This document shows positions 45,500-54,280 of a stretch of DNA of 64,000 bases, piece by piece. The notes under the pieces were generated by a model. The model had not been told where the DNA came from. It saw only the letters and a program-made list of their open reading frames with translations, and did no database searches. Numbering within the stretch: position 1 is the first letter of the stretch; each line of letters begins with the position of its first letter. This DNA comes from Streptomyces sp. KL109B (GTDB lineage Bacteria; Actinomycetota; Actinomycetes; Streptomycetales; Streptomycetaceae): the NCBI RefSeq assembly GCF_030766935.1, contig NZ_JASERL010000001.1, forward strand, positions 62,001 through 126,000. The letters run 5' to 3'. The position numbers were made by a program, and so were the translations under genes.

Positions 45500-48400
45500 T
45501 CATCTCGCCGCGGCCCGTGCGGCGCCCAGGAGCTTCAGGCGGGGCGGCACGTCGGGGGCGCTGAACTCGGGGGCGGGCTCCCCCAGCAGTTCGCGGGCCA
45601 CCAGGTCCGCCATCCGGTAGCCGGGCGCGACCAGGCCGTGGCAGCGTCCGGCCACCGCCGCGCATTCGCCGATCGCCCGGACGCGGGGGTCGTCGGTGCG
45701 GCAGTGCCGGTCGACGAGGAACCCGCCGCGCTCGCCGCGCGCCAGGCCCGCGGCCTCGGCCAGCTCGTCGGCGGGCACGATGCCCGCGGCGAAGACGACG
45801 AGGTCGGCGGGCAGGACCCGGCCGTCGGTGAGTTCGACGCGGCCGACCACTCCGTCGGGCCCCGCGGCCAGCCGCTCGATCCCGACCCCGCAGTGCAGGC
45901 CGAGGCCGAGTCCTTCGCGCAACTCCTGTGCGAGGGCGTGCGCCTGCCCGGCGTCGAGCTGCCCCGCCATGAGGTGCGGGGCCCGCTCCACCACCTGCGG
46001 TACGAGACCGAGGCCGCGCAGCGCGCTCGCCGCCTCCAGGCCGAGCACCCCGCCGCCGACCACCACGCAGGGGCGGCCCGGGGCAGCGGCGGCGCGGATG
46101 GCGTCGAGGTCCTCGAAGGTCCGGTACACGAAGCAGCCGGCCGGCCGCCGGCCCGGCAGTGGCGGTACGAAGGGGTGCGAGCCCGTCGCCAGGACCAGGG
46201 CGTCGTAGCCGACCGTGTCGCCGTGGGACGTGCGCACGGTGCGTGCCGCCCGGTCCACCCCGACGACCTCGCAGCCGCGCCGGACGACGACCGCCGGGTC
46301 GGCGAGCACGGCGTCGGCGGCCAGGGTCAGGTCCTGGGCGCTGCGGCCGTCCAGGTACGAGGAGAGCGAGACCCGGTCGTAGGCGGGGTGCGGCTCCTTG
46401 CCGAGGACGGTGATGCGCCACTGACCTGCCTGGTCGCGGGCGTGCAGGGTGGTCACCAGGCGGTGGCCGACCATGCCGTTGCCGACCACGACGAGGGTGC
46501 GTCGTTCCCCGGGTCCGACCCGCCGGGGCCGGGGCGCCGGTACGGACGGGGTGGGTCCTTCGAACCGTGCCACCAGGTCGCGCACGTCCGGCTCGCAGCC
46601 GCCGCAGCCCGTGGTGGCCCGGGTGAGCGCCGCCAGGGCCTCGACCGAGCGGGCGCCGTCGCGCCAGGCGTCCTCCAACCGCCGCCGCGACACGTTGTTG
46701 CACAGGCACACGACGGGGTCGGGGCGGGCGGCAGGGGCGGGTCGCGCCGCCGTGCGCGCGTCCGGGCAGGGCGTGATCCGGACGGCGCTGAGCTTGAACT
46801 CCGGCATCCCGCTGTGCGGGTCGAGCCCGGCGCCCGTCAGCAGGTTGGCGCGTCCTTCGGCGGCGAAGTGGAACGGCACGAAGACCGTGTCGCGGCGGAT
46901 GGAGTCCACCAGGCGGGCCCGCGCCCGCATGCTGCCGCGGGCCGACGTCACCTCCGCCAACTCACCCTCGTACAAGCCGAGTTGGGCGGCGGTGTCGGGG
47001 TGCAGTTCGACGAAGACCTCGGGCTCGGCTTCGCGCAGCGCCGCCACCCGCCGGGTCTGCGCCCCCGACTGGTAGTGCGCCAGGACCCGGCCGGTGGTGG
47101 CCCGCAGCGGGAAGGCGGCGTCCGGGCGCTCGCCAGCTCCGTCCGGGGCGACCGGCGTGAAGCGGGCCCTGCCGTCCGGGTGCGCGAACGCGTCGAGGAA
47201 CAGTCGGGGCGTACCGGGGTGGTCCTCCCGCGGGCAGGGCCAGTGCACCGACTCGCCGCGGTCCAACCGCTCGTACGTCACGCCGCTGTAGTCGGCGGCG
47301 GCGCCGCGGGTGGCGCGGCGCAGTTCGTCGAAGACGGCGTGCGGCGCGGTGGGGTAGTCCTCGGCGTCCTCGTCGAGCCGCACCGCGAGCCCGCGCAGCA
47401 CCTCCAGGTCGGTGCGCACGTCAGGCGGCGGATCGAGGAGACGGCGCCTGCGCAGGACCCGGCCGTCCAGGCCCGTGAGGGTGCCCTCCTCCTCGGCCCA
47501 CTGGGCCACCGGCAGGACCACGTCGGCCAGTTGGGCGGTCTCGCTGGGCACGAAGTCGGCCACGACGAGCAGGTCGAGGGCGGCGAGCCGGTCCGCGACG
47601 TGCCCGGCGTTCGGTGCGGAGACGAGCGGGTTGGTGCCGAACACCAGGAGCGCGCGCGGCCCTTGGGGCGTGCCGAGCGAGTCGAGGAGTTCGTACGCGC
47701 TCGGCCCCGCGCCCGGCAGCCGCTCCTCGGGCACCTTCCACACCTCGGCGACATGGCGGCGCGCGGCGGGGTCGGTGATGGAGCGGTAGCCGGGCAACTG
47801 GTCGCTCTTCTGGCCCATTTCGCGGCCGCCCTGGCCGTTTCCCTGGCCGGTCAGGCAGCCGAACCCGGAGCCCTCGCGGCCGGGGAGGCCGAGCGCGAGG
47901 GCCAGGTTGGCGAAGGCGGAGACGGTGTCCGTGCCGTCGCGGTGCTGCTCGGCCCCGCGCCCGGTGAGCAGGTAGCGGTTCCTGGCGCGGGCGAGCATCC
48001 GGACCGCCGCGCGCTGCTCCTCGACCGGTACGCCGGTGACCTCGGCCACCCGCTCGGGCGGCCAGTCGGCGCAGCCTGCGCGCACCGCGTCGAATCCGCT
48101 GGTGCGCTCCTGCACGTACGCGTCGTCGACGAGCGAATCGGCGATCGCGAGGCTCAACAGGCTGAGGGCGAGCGGGAGATCGGTGCCGGGCGCGGGCCGC
48201 AGATGGAGGGCGGCGCGGCGCGCGGTGGGGGTGCGCCTGGGGTCGATCACGATCAGGTCGGGGCGCTCCAGGTGGCGCATGAGCGGCGGCATCGTCTCCG
48301 CCGGGTTGGCGCCCGCGAGCAGGACGACGTCGGCCCGCCCGAGGTCCGTGACCGGAAAGGGCAGGCCCCTGTCGAGGCCGAAGGCGCGGCGGGCGGCGGC

Positions 48401-48826
48401 GGCCGCCGCGGACATGCAGAACCGGCCGTTGTAGTCGATGCGCCGGGTGCCGAGGGCGAGCCGGGCGAACTTGCCCAGGAGATAAGCCTTTTCGTTGGTC
48501 AGCCCGCCGCCGCCGAGCACGGCCACCGCGTCAGGGCCGTGCTCGGCCCGCAGCGCCCGCAGGGTCCGGGCCACCCGGTCCAGCGCCTCGTCCCACCCGG
48601 CGGTGCGGGACGGCCCGCCCCTCGTCTCCCGCAGCAGGGGGTGGCGGACGCGGTCGGCGACGTCGAGGAGGGCGGGCGCGGTCCAGCCCTTCTGGCACAG
48701 GCTGCCCTGGTTCACCGGATGGTCGCGGGGGCGCACGGTGGTGCGTCCCGCCGCGTCCCGGTCGAGCGCGGTCGCGCACTGCAGGGCGCAGTACGGGCAG
48801 TGGGTGTCGGTGGATCGCCGTGCCAC
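45500..48826 (-). CDS. nitrate reductase fused to [2Fe-2S] and NAD(P)H-FAD module
   Basis: 1108 residues. N-terminal [4Fe-4S] Cys 10, 13, 17 and 44, then the molybdopterin oxidoreductase domain with NGRFCMSAA (Mo-ligand Cys of assimilatory nitrate reductases). A molydopterin dinucleotide-binding domain follows (TGRVLAHYQSGAQTRRV). Next is a BFD-like [2Fe-2S] domain (VVCLCNNVSRRRLEDAW, TTGCGGCEPD) and finally an FAD/NAD(P)H nitrite-reductase-type reductase (VVVGNGMVGHRLV; GGGVLGLEAASAL; IGECAAV). It would reduce nitrate to nitrite with NAD(P)H in one chain. No sirohaem nitrite reductase is nearby. GTG start with AGGAG. Confidence 0.9.
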   Translation of the reverse strand: MARRSTDTHCPYCALQCATALDRDAAGRTTVRPRDHPVNQGSLCQKGWTAPALLDVADRVRHPLLRETRGGPSRTAGWDEALDRVARTLRALRAEHGPDAVAVLGGGGLTNEKAYLLGKFARLALGTRRIDYNGRFCMSAAAAAARRAFGLDRGLPFPVTDLGRADVVLLAGANPAETMPPLMRHLERPDLIVIDPRRTPTARRAALHLRPAPGTDLPLALSLLSLAIADSLVDDAYVQERTSGFDAVRAGCADWPPERVAEVTGVPVEEQRAAVRMLARARNRYLLTGRGAEQHRDGTDTVSAFANLALALGLPGREGSGFGCLTGQGNGQGGREMGQKSDQLPGYRSITDPAARRHVAEVWKVPEERLPGAGPSAYELLDSLGTPQGPRALLVFGTNPLVSAPNAGHVADRLAALDLLVVADFVPSETAQLADVVLPVAQWAEEEGTLTGLDGRVLRRRRLLDPPPDVRTDLEVLRGLAVRLDEDAEDYPTAPHAVFDELRRATRGAAADYSGVTYERLDRGESVHWPCPREDHPGTPRLFLDAFAHPDGRARFTPVAPDGAGERPDAAFPLRATTGRVLAHYQSGAQTRRVAALREAEPEVFVELHPDTAAQLGLYEGELAEVTSARGSMRARARLVDSIRRDTVFVPFHFAAEGRANLLTGAGLDPHSGMPEFKLSAVRITPCPDARTAARPAPAARPDPVVCLCNNVSRRRLEDAWRDGARSVEALAALTRATTGCGGCEPDVRDLVARFEGPTPSVPAPRPRRVGPGERRTLVVVGNGMVGHRLVTTLHARDQAGQWRITVLGKEPHPAYDRVSLSSYLDGRSAQDLTLAADAVLADPAVVVRRGCEVVGVDRAARTVRTSHGDTVGYDALVLATGSHPFVPPLPGRRPAGCFVYRTFEDLDAIRAAAAPGRPCVVVGGGVLGLEAASALRGLGLVPQVVERAPHLMAGQLDAGQAHALAQELREGLGLGLHCGVGIERLAAGPDGVVGRVELTDGRVLPADLVVFAAGIVPADELAEAAGLARGERGGFLVDRHCRTDDPRVRAIGECAAVAGRCHGLVAPGYRMADLVARELLGEPAPEFSAPDVPPRLKLLGAARAAAR

Positions 48827-48907
48827 TGCGAACTCCTGGAAGTCGGGGGACGAGGGGGAGAGCGGACAGGGCGGGGCGGTGGCCCCGCCCTGTCGGGGGC
48901 GGCAGGC

Positions 48908-49732
48908 TCAGAAGGAGAGTTCGAGCGGGGTCACGCGGTCGCGCTGCCGGGTGGGCTCGTTGTCAGGGAAGACGAAGCACCGGGTGTTCTTGAGGGTGCC
49001 GTTCTCGACGTTCGCGGTGGAGAAGATGACGACCGGGACGCGCTTGTCGGAGTTCAGGAAGTCCGCGCGGAAGTCGATGATCGGGGCGTCCTCGTCCCAG
49101 CGGCCGAGGAAGTCCTCGACGATCTCCTTGTCCGCGTAGATGTGGCGGATGTGGTGGCCCACATACGTGTCGGGGGCCTGCGTGGCACCGACGATCGCGA
49201 TGTCCTTCCAGTTGGCGTGCGCGACGGTGCCGTCCTCCTCGATCAGGTGGATGGCGACCGGGCAGTGGTCGTAATAGCCGCGCAGCAGCGCCACGTCCTG
49301 CTCGGTGACCGGCGTGTACGCGGCGTCGTGGGCGTCGACCCGGGCGATCCACGCCTTCGCGGTGGTCGGCTCCTGCGGGGACGCCTTGTCGGACGGCGCC
49401 GGGTGCGTGGTCACCGGGCGCAGCGCCCAGAACCCGTACGACGCACCGTCGACCTGGCCGAAGCCCAGGTTGGCGAAGCCCTCGGGGAACGTGGTGTCAC
49501 GGAAGCGCACGGCGCGGTTCTCCACGACGGAGCGGGCGGCGAGCAGGGCCGCGTAGTCGTCCACACCGAGGGTGTCGACGAGCCGGCTGCCGGCCGCAGA
49601 GCCGTCCGCGAGGAGCTCCTTCGCCGCCTTGTTCGCCAGTACGACACGGCCGTCGGCGTCGGTGACGATCATGCCGGGGGAGGCCCAGTTGAACAGGTCG
49701 ACGAGCTGCTGCGGAGAGGGGTGAGTGGGCAT
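48908..49732 (-). CDS. double-PAS protein without output domain
   Basis: 274 residues with two PAS-like folds (residues about 8-95: VDLFNWASPGMIVTDADGRVVLANKAA; and about 155-265: ALLRGYYDHCPVAIHLIEEDGTVAHAN, TYVGHHIRHIYADKEIVEDFLGRW). No kinase, cyclase or helix-turn-helix is present. It could be a redox or ligand sensor acting by protein contact, or a catalytic PAS-like protein. It lies 81 bases upstream of the nitrate reductase gene and probably in the same transcript. Confidence 0.75.
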   Translation of the reverse strand: MPTHPSPQQLVDLFNWASPGMIVTDADGRVVLANKAAKELLADGSAAGSRLVDTLGVDDYAALLAARSVVENRAVRFRDTTFPEGFANLGFGQVDGASYGFWALRPVTTHPAPSDKASPQEPTTAKAWIARVDAHDAAYTPVTEQDVALLRGYYDHCPVAIHLIEEDGTVAHANWKDIAIVGATQAPDTYVGHHIRHIYADKEIVEDFLGRWDEDAPIIDFRADFLNSDKRVPVVIFSTANVENGTLKNTRCFVFPDNEPTRQRDRVTPLELSF

Positions 49733-49760
49733 GGGGGAACCTCGATTCGCTGAACGCGGA

Positions 49761-49830
49761 ACAGGGATGAGTGCAGGTGAAGAGGGATGAGTGCAGGTGG
49801 AGAGGGATGAGTTCAGGTGAAGAGGGATGA
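49761..49830. repeat. 20-bp tandem repeat, three and a half units
   Basis: AGAGGGATGAGTGCAGGTGA-like units between the SDR and PAS genes. Each unit contains GAGGGATG on the plus strand, which on the minus strand gives CATCCCTC and no ribosome site. Confidence 0.85.
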
Positions 49831-49862
49831 AGAGAGATGCGGGGGACGGACGCGGGGCGTCG

Positions 49863-50573
49863 TCAGGAGGCCTTGCGGCTGTAGTTGAAGATCTGGCCGG
49901 TGGGGCCGTTCGCCGGGAACTCGGCGAGGTCCACGATCCACCGGGCCACGGCGGCCACGGGCTTGAGCCAGTCGGTCCGGTACCCGGAGTTGAGCAGCCC
50001 GAGGAAGCGGTCGCCGCCGGCTCCGACCGTCATGGCGGTGGCGACGGGGCCCGGCCGCAGTTCGTTGGCGACGACGCCGTCGTCGGCGAACTCCACGGAG
50101 CAGGAGCGCATGAGGGTGGTCAGGGCGGACTTGCTCGCGGCGTAGGACCAGCGCTCCGGCGCGTCCCCGCCCGCGGTGGAGGACCCGACGAAGGTGAGCG
50201 AGCCGCCGCGGGTCCGCAGCAGCGGGGCGGTGGCCTGGACGAGGTGCAGCGCGGTGGCCACGTTGGTGGTGTAGGTGTCGGAGGCGGTCCCCCAGTCGAC
50301 CTCGGTCAGTGGGCAGGGCTCCGGTGCCAGACCGGAGTTGAGGACCACCGCGCAGCGGCCGGGGCCTTCGCGTCCCGCGAGGTGCGCGAGGGCGGTGTGC
50401 ACGGAGTCCGCGTCACGCAGGTCGACGCGTCGGTCGTGGTACGCCTCATGGGCGTCGAGGTCGGCGTTGCCGCGCCGCGAAAGCCCGGTGACCTCGTATC
50501 CGCGGCGCAGGAACTCCTCGGCGACGGCGGCGCCGATTCCGGAGGAGGCGCCTGAGACGACGGCGGACGTCAC
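49863..50573 (-). CDS. short-chain dehydrogenase/reductase
   Basis: 236 residues. NAD(P)-binding SGASSGIGAAVAEEF near residue 7, NAG-like VLNSGLAP, catalytic Ser in FVGSSTAGG and Tyr-x3-Lys in WSYAASKSALTT. Classical SDR length. Arg (SRRGN) after strand 2 suggests NADP. The substrate is unknown, but the cluster position suggests carbonyl reduction or alcohol oxidation of the pathway intermediate. GTG overlaps the upstream stop (GTGA). Confidence 0.88.
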   Translation of the reverse strand: MTSAVVSGASSGIGAAVAEEFLRRGYEVTGLSRRGNADLDAHEAYHDRRVDLRDADSVHTALAHLAGREGPGRCAVVLNSGLAPEPCPLTEVDWGTASDTYTTNVATALHLVQATAPLLRTRGGSLTFVGSSTAGGDAPERWSYAASKSALTTLMRSCSVEFADDGVVANELRPGPVATAMTVGAGGDRFLGLLNSGYRTDWLKPVAAVARWIVDLAEFPANGPTGQIFNYSRKAS

Positions 50574-51040
50574 AGGATCCTGCCTCTCACTGCCAGGGCG
50601 ACGATCCGGGCGAACAGCCGCATGGCCGTGTCCCATTCGTCCCGGGTGAGGCCGAGGGTGTCGGTCGCGTCGTACCGGGCGCTCAGCCGCCCCTGGGCGC
50701 CGTCGGCTCCGGCGAGAAGGAAGACGCACTCGGACCCGGGCTCGGACTCGGGCTCGGACTCGGACTCGGGCTCGGACTCGGGCTCCGGGTCCACGGGTTC
50801 CGCTGCGCCGCGCGGATCGGTGCGCAACGCCGTGCCGTCGAACTCCAGCCGTACGTCCGCGCTGAAGTGGCGTCGGATCAACTCGAAGGCGAGCTCCAGG
50901 CGTCGGGCCTGCTCCGGTTCCTCGCTCAGGCGCTGGAGCAGGCTGATCGCCGCCTCCAGGAGCCGGTCGAGCCGGCGCTTGCCCTGGACGTAGTCGAGGA
51001 CGACCGAGACCTGTCCGGTGGGGGCGCTCACGGGACTCAT
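50570..51040 (-). CDS. hypothetical protein with acidic Glu/Ser repeat
   Basis: 156 residues. An N-terminal helical region (LDYVQGKRRLDRLLEAAISLLQRL) and a middle beta part (DVRLEFDGTALRTD) surround a Pro-Glu-Ser-Glu repeat (residues about 85-103) encoded by GGCTCGGACTCG repeats. The C-terminal half is ECVFLLAGADGAQGRL. The helix-then-beta layout loosely resembles a GAF-like fold. Function unknown. Coupled to the SDR gene. Confidence 0.65.
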   Translation of the reverse strand: MSPVSAPTGQVSVVLDYVQGKRRLDRLLEAAISLLQRLSEEPEQARRLELAFELIRRHFSADVRLEFDGTALRTDPRGAAEPVDPEPESEPESESEPESEPGSECVFLLAGADGAQGRLSARYDATDTLGLTRDEWDTAMRLFARIVALAVRGRIL

Positions 51041-51053
51041 CCGCCTGCCCCGC

Positions 51054-51422
51054 TCAGTCGAAGCGCAGGGCGGAGGGCACCAGCGTGCCGGGCATCAGGT
51101 CGAGTCGGCCGGGCGCGGACAGCTCGTAGAGGACGGCGCCCTCCTCGCCGATCTGCGTGATCGTGTGGCGCACTCCGGCCGGGATGAACGCCGCGTCGCC
51201 GGCGCGCAGTTCGTACTCGGTGCCGTCCTCGACGAAGTTGACCGCGCCGGAGACGACGACCACCCACTGCTCGTTGTGGTGCCAGTGCGGGGTCAGGTCG
51301 GGGCGGCCGGGCTGGTCGGCGACGACCCGCATGCACGACATCTTGCTGCCGACCGCGAGATGCCGGGACATCTTCGTCTCGTCCATCGGCAATTCTCCGA
51401 GCCCGGCCCAATCGATCTTCAT
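51054..51422 (-). CDS. cupin-domain protein
   Basis: 122 residues, single cupin. Motif 1 is HWHHNEQWVVVVSGAVNFVEDG with the metal-binding H-x-H and Glu. Motif 2 is GDAAFIPAGVRHTITQIG with the last His. A complete metal site suggests a dioxygenase, isomerase or cyclase-like role rather than mere binding. It is the first gene of the minus-strand run and is divergent from the EamA gene. Confidence 0.88.
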   Translation of the reverse strand: MKIDWAGLGELPMDETKMSRHLAVGSKMSCMRVVADQPGRPDLTPHWHHNEQWVVVVSGAVNFVEDGTEYELRAGDAAFIPAGVRHTITQIGEEGAVLYELSAPGRLDLMPGTLVPSALRFD

Positions 51423-51632
51423 GTTCTGCCGCCTCCTGGTTCTCGGTGTCTCGTGGGAACGGCAGGAACACTACGTCCGCCGGAGCGAAGGCCGGAGAAG
51501 TTGCTCGGCAGTCATTCAACTTCAAGGAGTCTGCCGGGAGTTAGCGGATTGAGGGGCGAATGGGCGGTGGCTCCGTGTAATGATCAACGAAATGGTACGG
51601 CCGCCCCGGCGGAGCACGAGAGAAAGGCAATT

Positions 51633-52562
51633 GTGAGTCGTACGAAGGAAAGCACAGGGATATCCGAGGCCGTATCGCCCGCACGGGACGCGGACCCCCG
51701 TGTGCTCGTCGCGGCGGCGGTCACCGTGGTGCTGTGGGCATCGGCTTTCATCGCCATCCGCAGCTCAGCCACGCACTTCGGGCCGGGTTCGCTGGCTCTG
51801 GGGAGACTGCTGGTGGCGGGCGCCGTTCTTGGTGGCGTCCTGTTGGCGCGCCGTGAGGGATTCCCACCGCGGGCGGCCTGGGCGGGAATTGTCGCGTCCG
51901 GCCTTCTGTGGTTCGCCGCGTACATGTTCGCGCTGAATTGGGGGGAGCGCGAAGTGGATGCCGGTACGGCCGCGATGATCGTCAATGTGGGGCCGATCCT
52001 GATGGCGATCCTCGGGGGCTGGCTTCTCAAGGAGGGTTTTCCGGGCAAGTTGATGGCGGGCCTCGCGGTGTCGTTCGCCGGCGCCGTGGTGGTCGGTATC
52101 GCGACATCCGGTGGCGGCGGTTCATCGGCCACCGGCGTGCTGCTGTGTCTGGCCGCGGCGATCACGTATGCGCTGGGCGTGGTGTTGCAGAAGCCCGCGC
52201 TGAAGCACGCGAGTCCCCTTCAGGTGACGACGTTCGGTGCGCTCGTCGGGGCCGTCGCCTGTCTGCCGTTCGCGGGCCAGTTGGTCTCCGAGGTGGGCCG
52301 GGCCCCCGTCCTCGCCACCGCGCAGGTCGTGTACCTGGGCGTGTTCCCGACCGCCCTCGCGTTCACCACGTGGGCCTACGCCGTCTCCCGCACCACGGCC
52401 GGGAAGATGGGCGCCACGACGTACGCGGTGCCGGTCATCGTCGTCCTCATGTCCTGGCTCTTCCTCGACGAGGTACCCACTCCGCTGGCCCTGGTCGGTG
52501 GCCTGCTGTGCCTGTGCGGAGTCGCGGTGTCCCGGATGCGAACCGCTGATCCGCGTCGCTGA
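51633..52562 (+). CDS. EamA/DMT-family transporter
   Basis: 309 residues, ten TM segments in two five-span EamA repeats (VVLWASAFIAIRSSATHFGP; MIVNVGPILMAILGGWLLKE; then FPTALAFTTWAYAVSRTTAGK, TYAVPVIVVLMSWLFLDEVP). It exports metabolites, often amino acids. Next to the amino-acid-type cluster it may export product or precursor. GTG start after GAGAAAGG. Divergent from the cupin gene. Confidence 0.88.
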   Translation: MSRTKESTGISEAVSPARDADPRVLVAAAVTVVLWASAFIAIRSSATHFGPGSLALGRLLVAGAVLGGVLLARREGFPPRAAWAGIVASGLLWFAAYMFALNWGEREVDAGTAAMIVNVGPILMAILGGWLLKEGFPGKLMAGLAVSFAGAVVVGIATSGGGGSSATGVLLCLAAAITYALGVVLQKPALKHASPLQVTTFGALVGAVACLPFAGQLVSEVGRAPVLATAQVVYLGVFPTALAFTTWAYAVSRTTAGKMGATTYAVPVIVVLMSWLFLDEVPTPLALVGGLLCLCGVAVSRMRTADPRR

Positions 52563-52795
52563 TCCGTGTCGCTGATCCGCGCCGCCGATCTGGACGGATG
52601 GTGATCGCGTCACCACCGTGTCCACACGTATCGCAAGCGGTGATGAGACGGTCACGTGGCGCTGCGATGGCGAAGACACCGCAGCGCCCCCGAACCCGTA
52701 CGTTGACCACCTTCTCGGCCGAGCCCCTGACCAGGAACGCTCTTCTCAGGCCCTGATGGCCGTCATCGTTGAAGCAACGGGAGCCGACCACTCTC

Positions 52796-54100
52796 ATGAT
52801 CACCCGCATCCCCCCATGTGAAGACCTGCTCACAGAGTTGAGCAGGGAAGTGTTCGTGTCCTTGCCACGGAGCGATCAGCGCCGAACCGCCGAGCAGCTC
52901 CTGCGGGGCATGATGACGACTCCGGGCCGCAAGACGGCCCGCAATATGGCGCTGCGCCTGGGCGACCCCTCGGCCGAGCAGCGGTTCCAGCACTTCATCG
53001 CAAAGGCGAGGTGGGACTGGGAGCCCGTGCGCCGGGCCCTGGCGGCCGCGCTGGAACGGCACTCGCCCGCCGTCGCCCACGTGGCCCACCCCTTGTTCCT
53101 GCACAAGGCGGGCAAGGGCTCCGTCGGCGTCCACGAACGGTTCGTGCCGGAACTCGGCCACCGGGTCAACGGGCAGTTCGCGTACGGCCTGTGGCACGCG
53201 TCCCGGAGCCTGTCCGTTCCGGTGGGCTGGCATCTGGAGCTGCCCGACGAGTGGCTCACCGACCCCACGCGCCGGGTGCAGGCCGCCATCCCGGAACGCA
53301 TCGCGGCCGGCCGCGGCGGCGACGCGCTCCCGCCGACGCCGCTCGCGGATCTGACCGCGGGCCGCTCAGGGGCCGGGCTGCCGGTGATCGCCGACGCCCG
53401 TCGGCTGCGGCTGCCCGCGCTGGTCGAGGACCTCGCCCGGGCCGGGCTGCCCTGGCTCGTGCGGACCAGTGGCGCCCTCACCGTGCTGCCCGCGGCCGAC
53501 TCCCGGTGCGGCGAAGGACCGCTCCCGGTCCACCAACTGCTGTGGCGCAACCACCAGTTGCGTCGCCCGCTCGACCCGAGGAACCCGCGCCGCACCGCCG
53601 TCGCCGTCCGCGTCCACCTGCCCAGGACCGAGGGGCCGTGGCGCGGCCCCGGCCCGGACGGGGAGGCGAAGCCGCTGACCCTGCTCGCGGAGTGGGACGA
53701 GTCGGCCGGGCGGCTGCGCGGTCACTGGCTCACCAACATCCCGGGCTCGACGGCGGCCCTCATGAGCCTGACCGCGTGTCTCGACCGGGCGCCGGAGCGG
53801 GCCGACGAGGTCGACGCCTCAGGGCTGCGCGACTACAGCGGCCGCTCCTTCATGGGCTGGCACCGGCACATGACCATGGTGTCCGTCGCCCATGCCCTGC
53901 GGGTCCTGTCCGGCCGGCCCACCTGGTCCGCCCCGCCGTCCGGGTCCGCCCGGCCCAGAGCGGCGGCCGGGGCCCTTCAGCGCGGTGGACATCACGCGAG
54001 GGCGGGCGAATACCGGCACGGCGGACATGCCAGGCCCGCGAGCCTCCTCGATGCGGAGCGCGTCGCGCTGCTGCGCTGGCGGTCCGTGAAGTCCTCCTGA
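52796..54100 (+). CDS. IS701-family transposase-like protein, catalytically degenerate
   Basis: 434 residues aligned in outline with IS701 transposases: AEQLLRGMMTTPGRKTARNMA, GSVGVHERFVPELGHRVNGQFA, LELPDEW, and a C-terminal YSGRSFMGWHRHMTMVSVAHA block. Active enzymes start the catalytic core with an IDDTGFPK-like motif. Here it is VAHPLFLHKAG, so the first Asp is gone. The acid in the HFEGRSW-like block is also missing (DYSGRSF). Only the middle Asp (VIADARRL) remains. No terminal inverted repeats are evident. Similar degenerate copies occur inside Streptomyces biosynthetic clusters and may serve as DNA-binding proteins. The C-terminal 60 residues are low complexity. ATG 52796 is preferred to an upstream TTG. 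Confidence 0.8.
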   Translation: MITRIPPCEDLLTELSREVFVSLPRSDQRRTAEQLLRGMMTTPGRKTARNMALRLGDPSAEQRFQHFIAKARWDWEPVRRALAAALERHSPAVAHVAHPLFLHKAGKGSVGVHERFVPELGHRVNGQFAYGLWHASRSLSVPVGWHLELPDEWLTDPTRRVQAAIPERIAAGRGGDALPPTPLADLTAGRSGAGLPVIADARRLRLPALVEDLARAGLPWLVRTSGALTVLPAADSRCGEGPLPVHQLLWRNHQLRRPLDPRNPRRTAVAVRVHLPRTEGPWRGPGPDGEAKPLTLLAEWDESAGRLRGHWLTNIPGSTAALMSLTACLDRAPERADEVDASGLRDYSGRSFMGWHRHMTMVSVAHALRVLSGRPTWSAPPSGSARPRAAAGALQRGGHHARAGEYRHGGHARPASLLDAERVALLRWRSVKSS

Positions 54101-54103
54101 CCG

Positions 54104-54195
54104 CCGTACGCGAGAAGCCGTACGCGAGAAGTCGTACGCGAGAAGCCGTACGCGAGAAGTCATCGGCACATCCACGAGAAGTCATCGGCACATCC
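54104..54195. repeat. two tandem repeats upstream of the NRPS/PKS operon
   Basis: Four 14-bp units CCGTACGCGAGAAG (54104-54159; unit 3 starts with T), followed by TCATCGGCACATCC twice (54160-54195) linked by ACGAGAAG. They fill the leader of the operon. Confidence 0.85.
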
Positions 54196-54280
54196 AAAGG
54201 CACACCCATGAGCACACCCATGGCCGCTCACCCGCGTCGATCGCCGGTGAGCACGCCCTCAATCAACGGAGGAACGATCC

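Noticed and set aside
52796..54100. Active insertion sequence
   Set aside because: Catalytic Asp motif and final Glu position are missing and no terminal inverted repeats or target duplications were seen.
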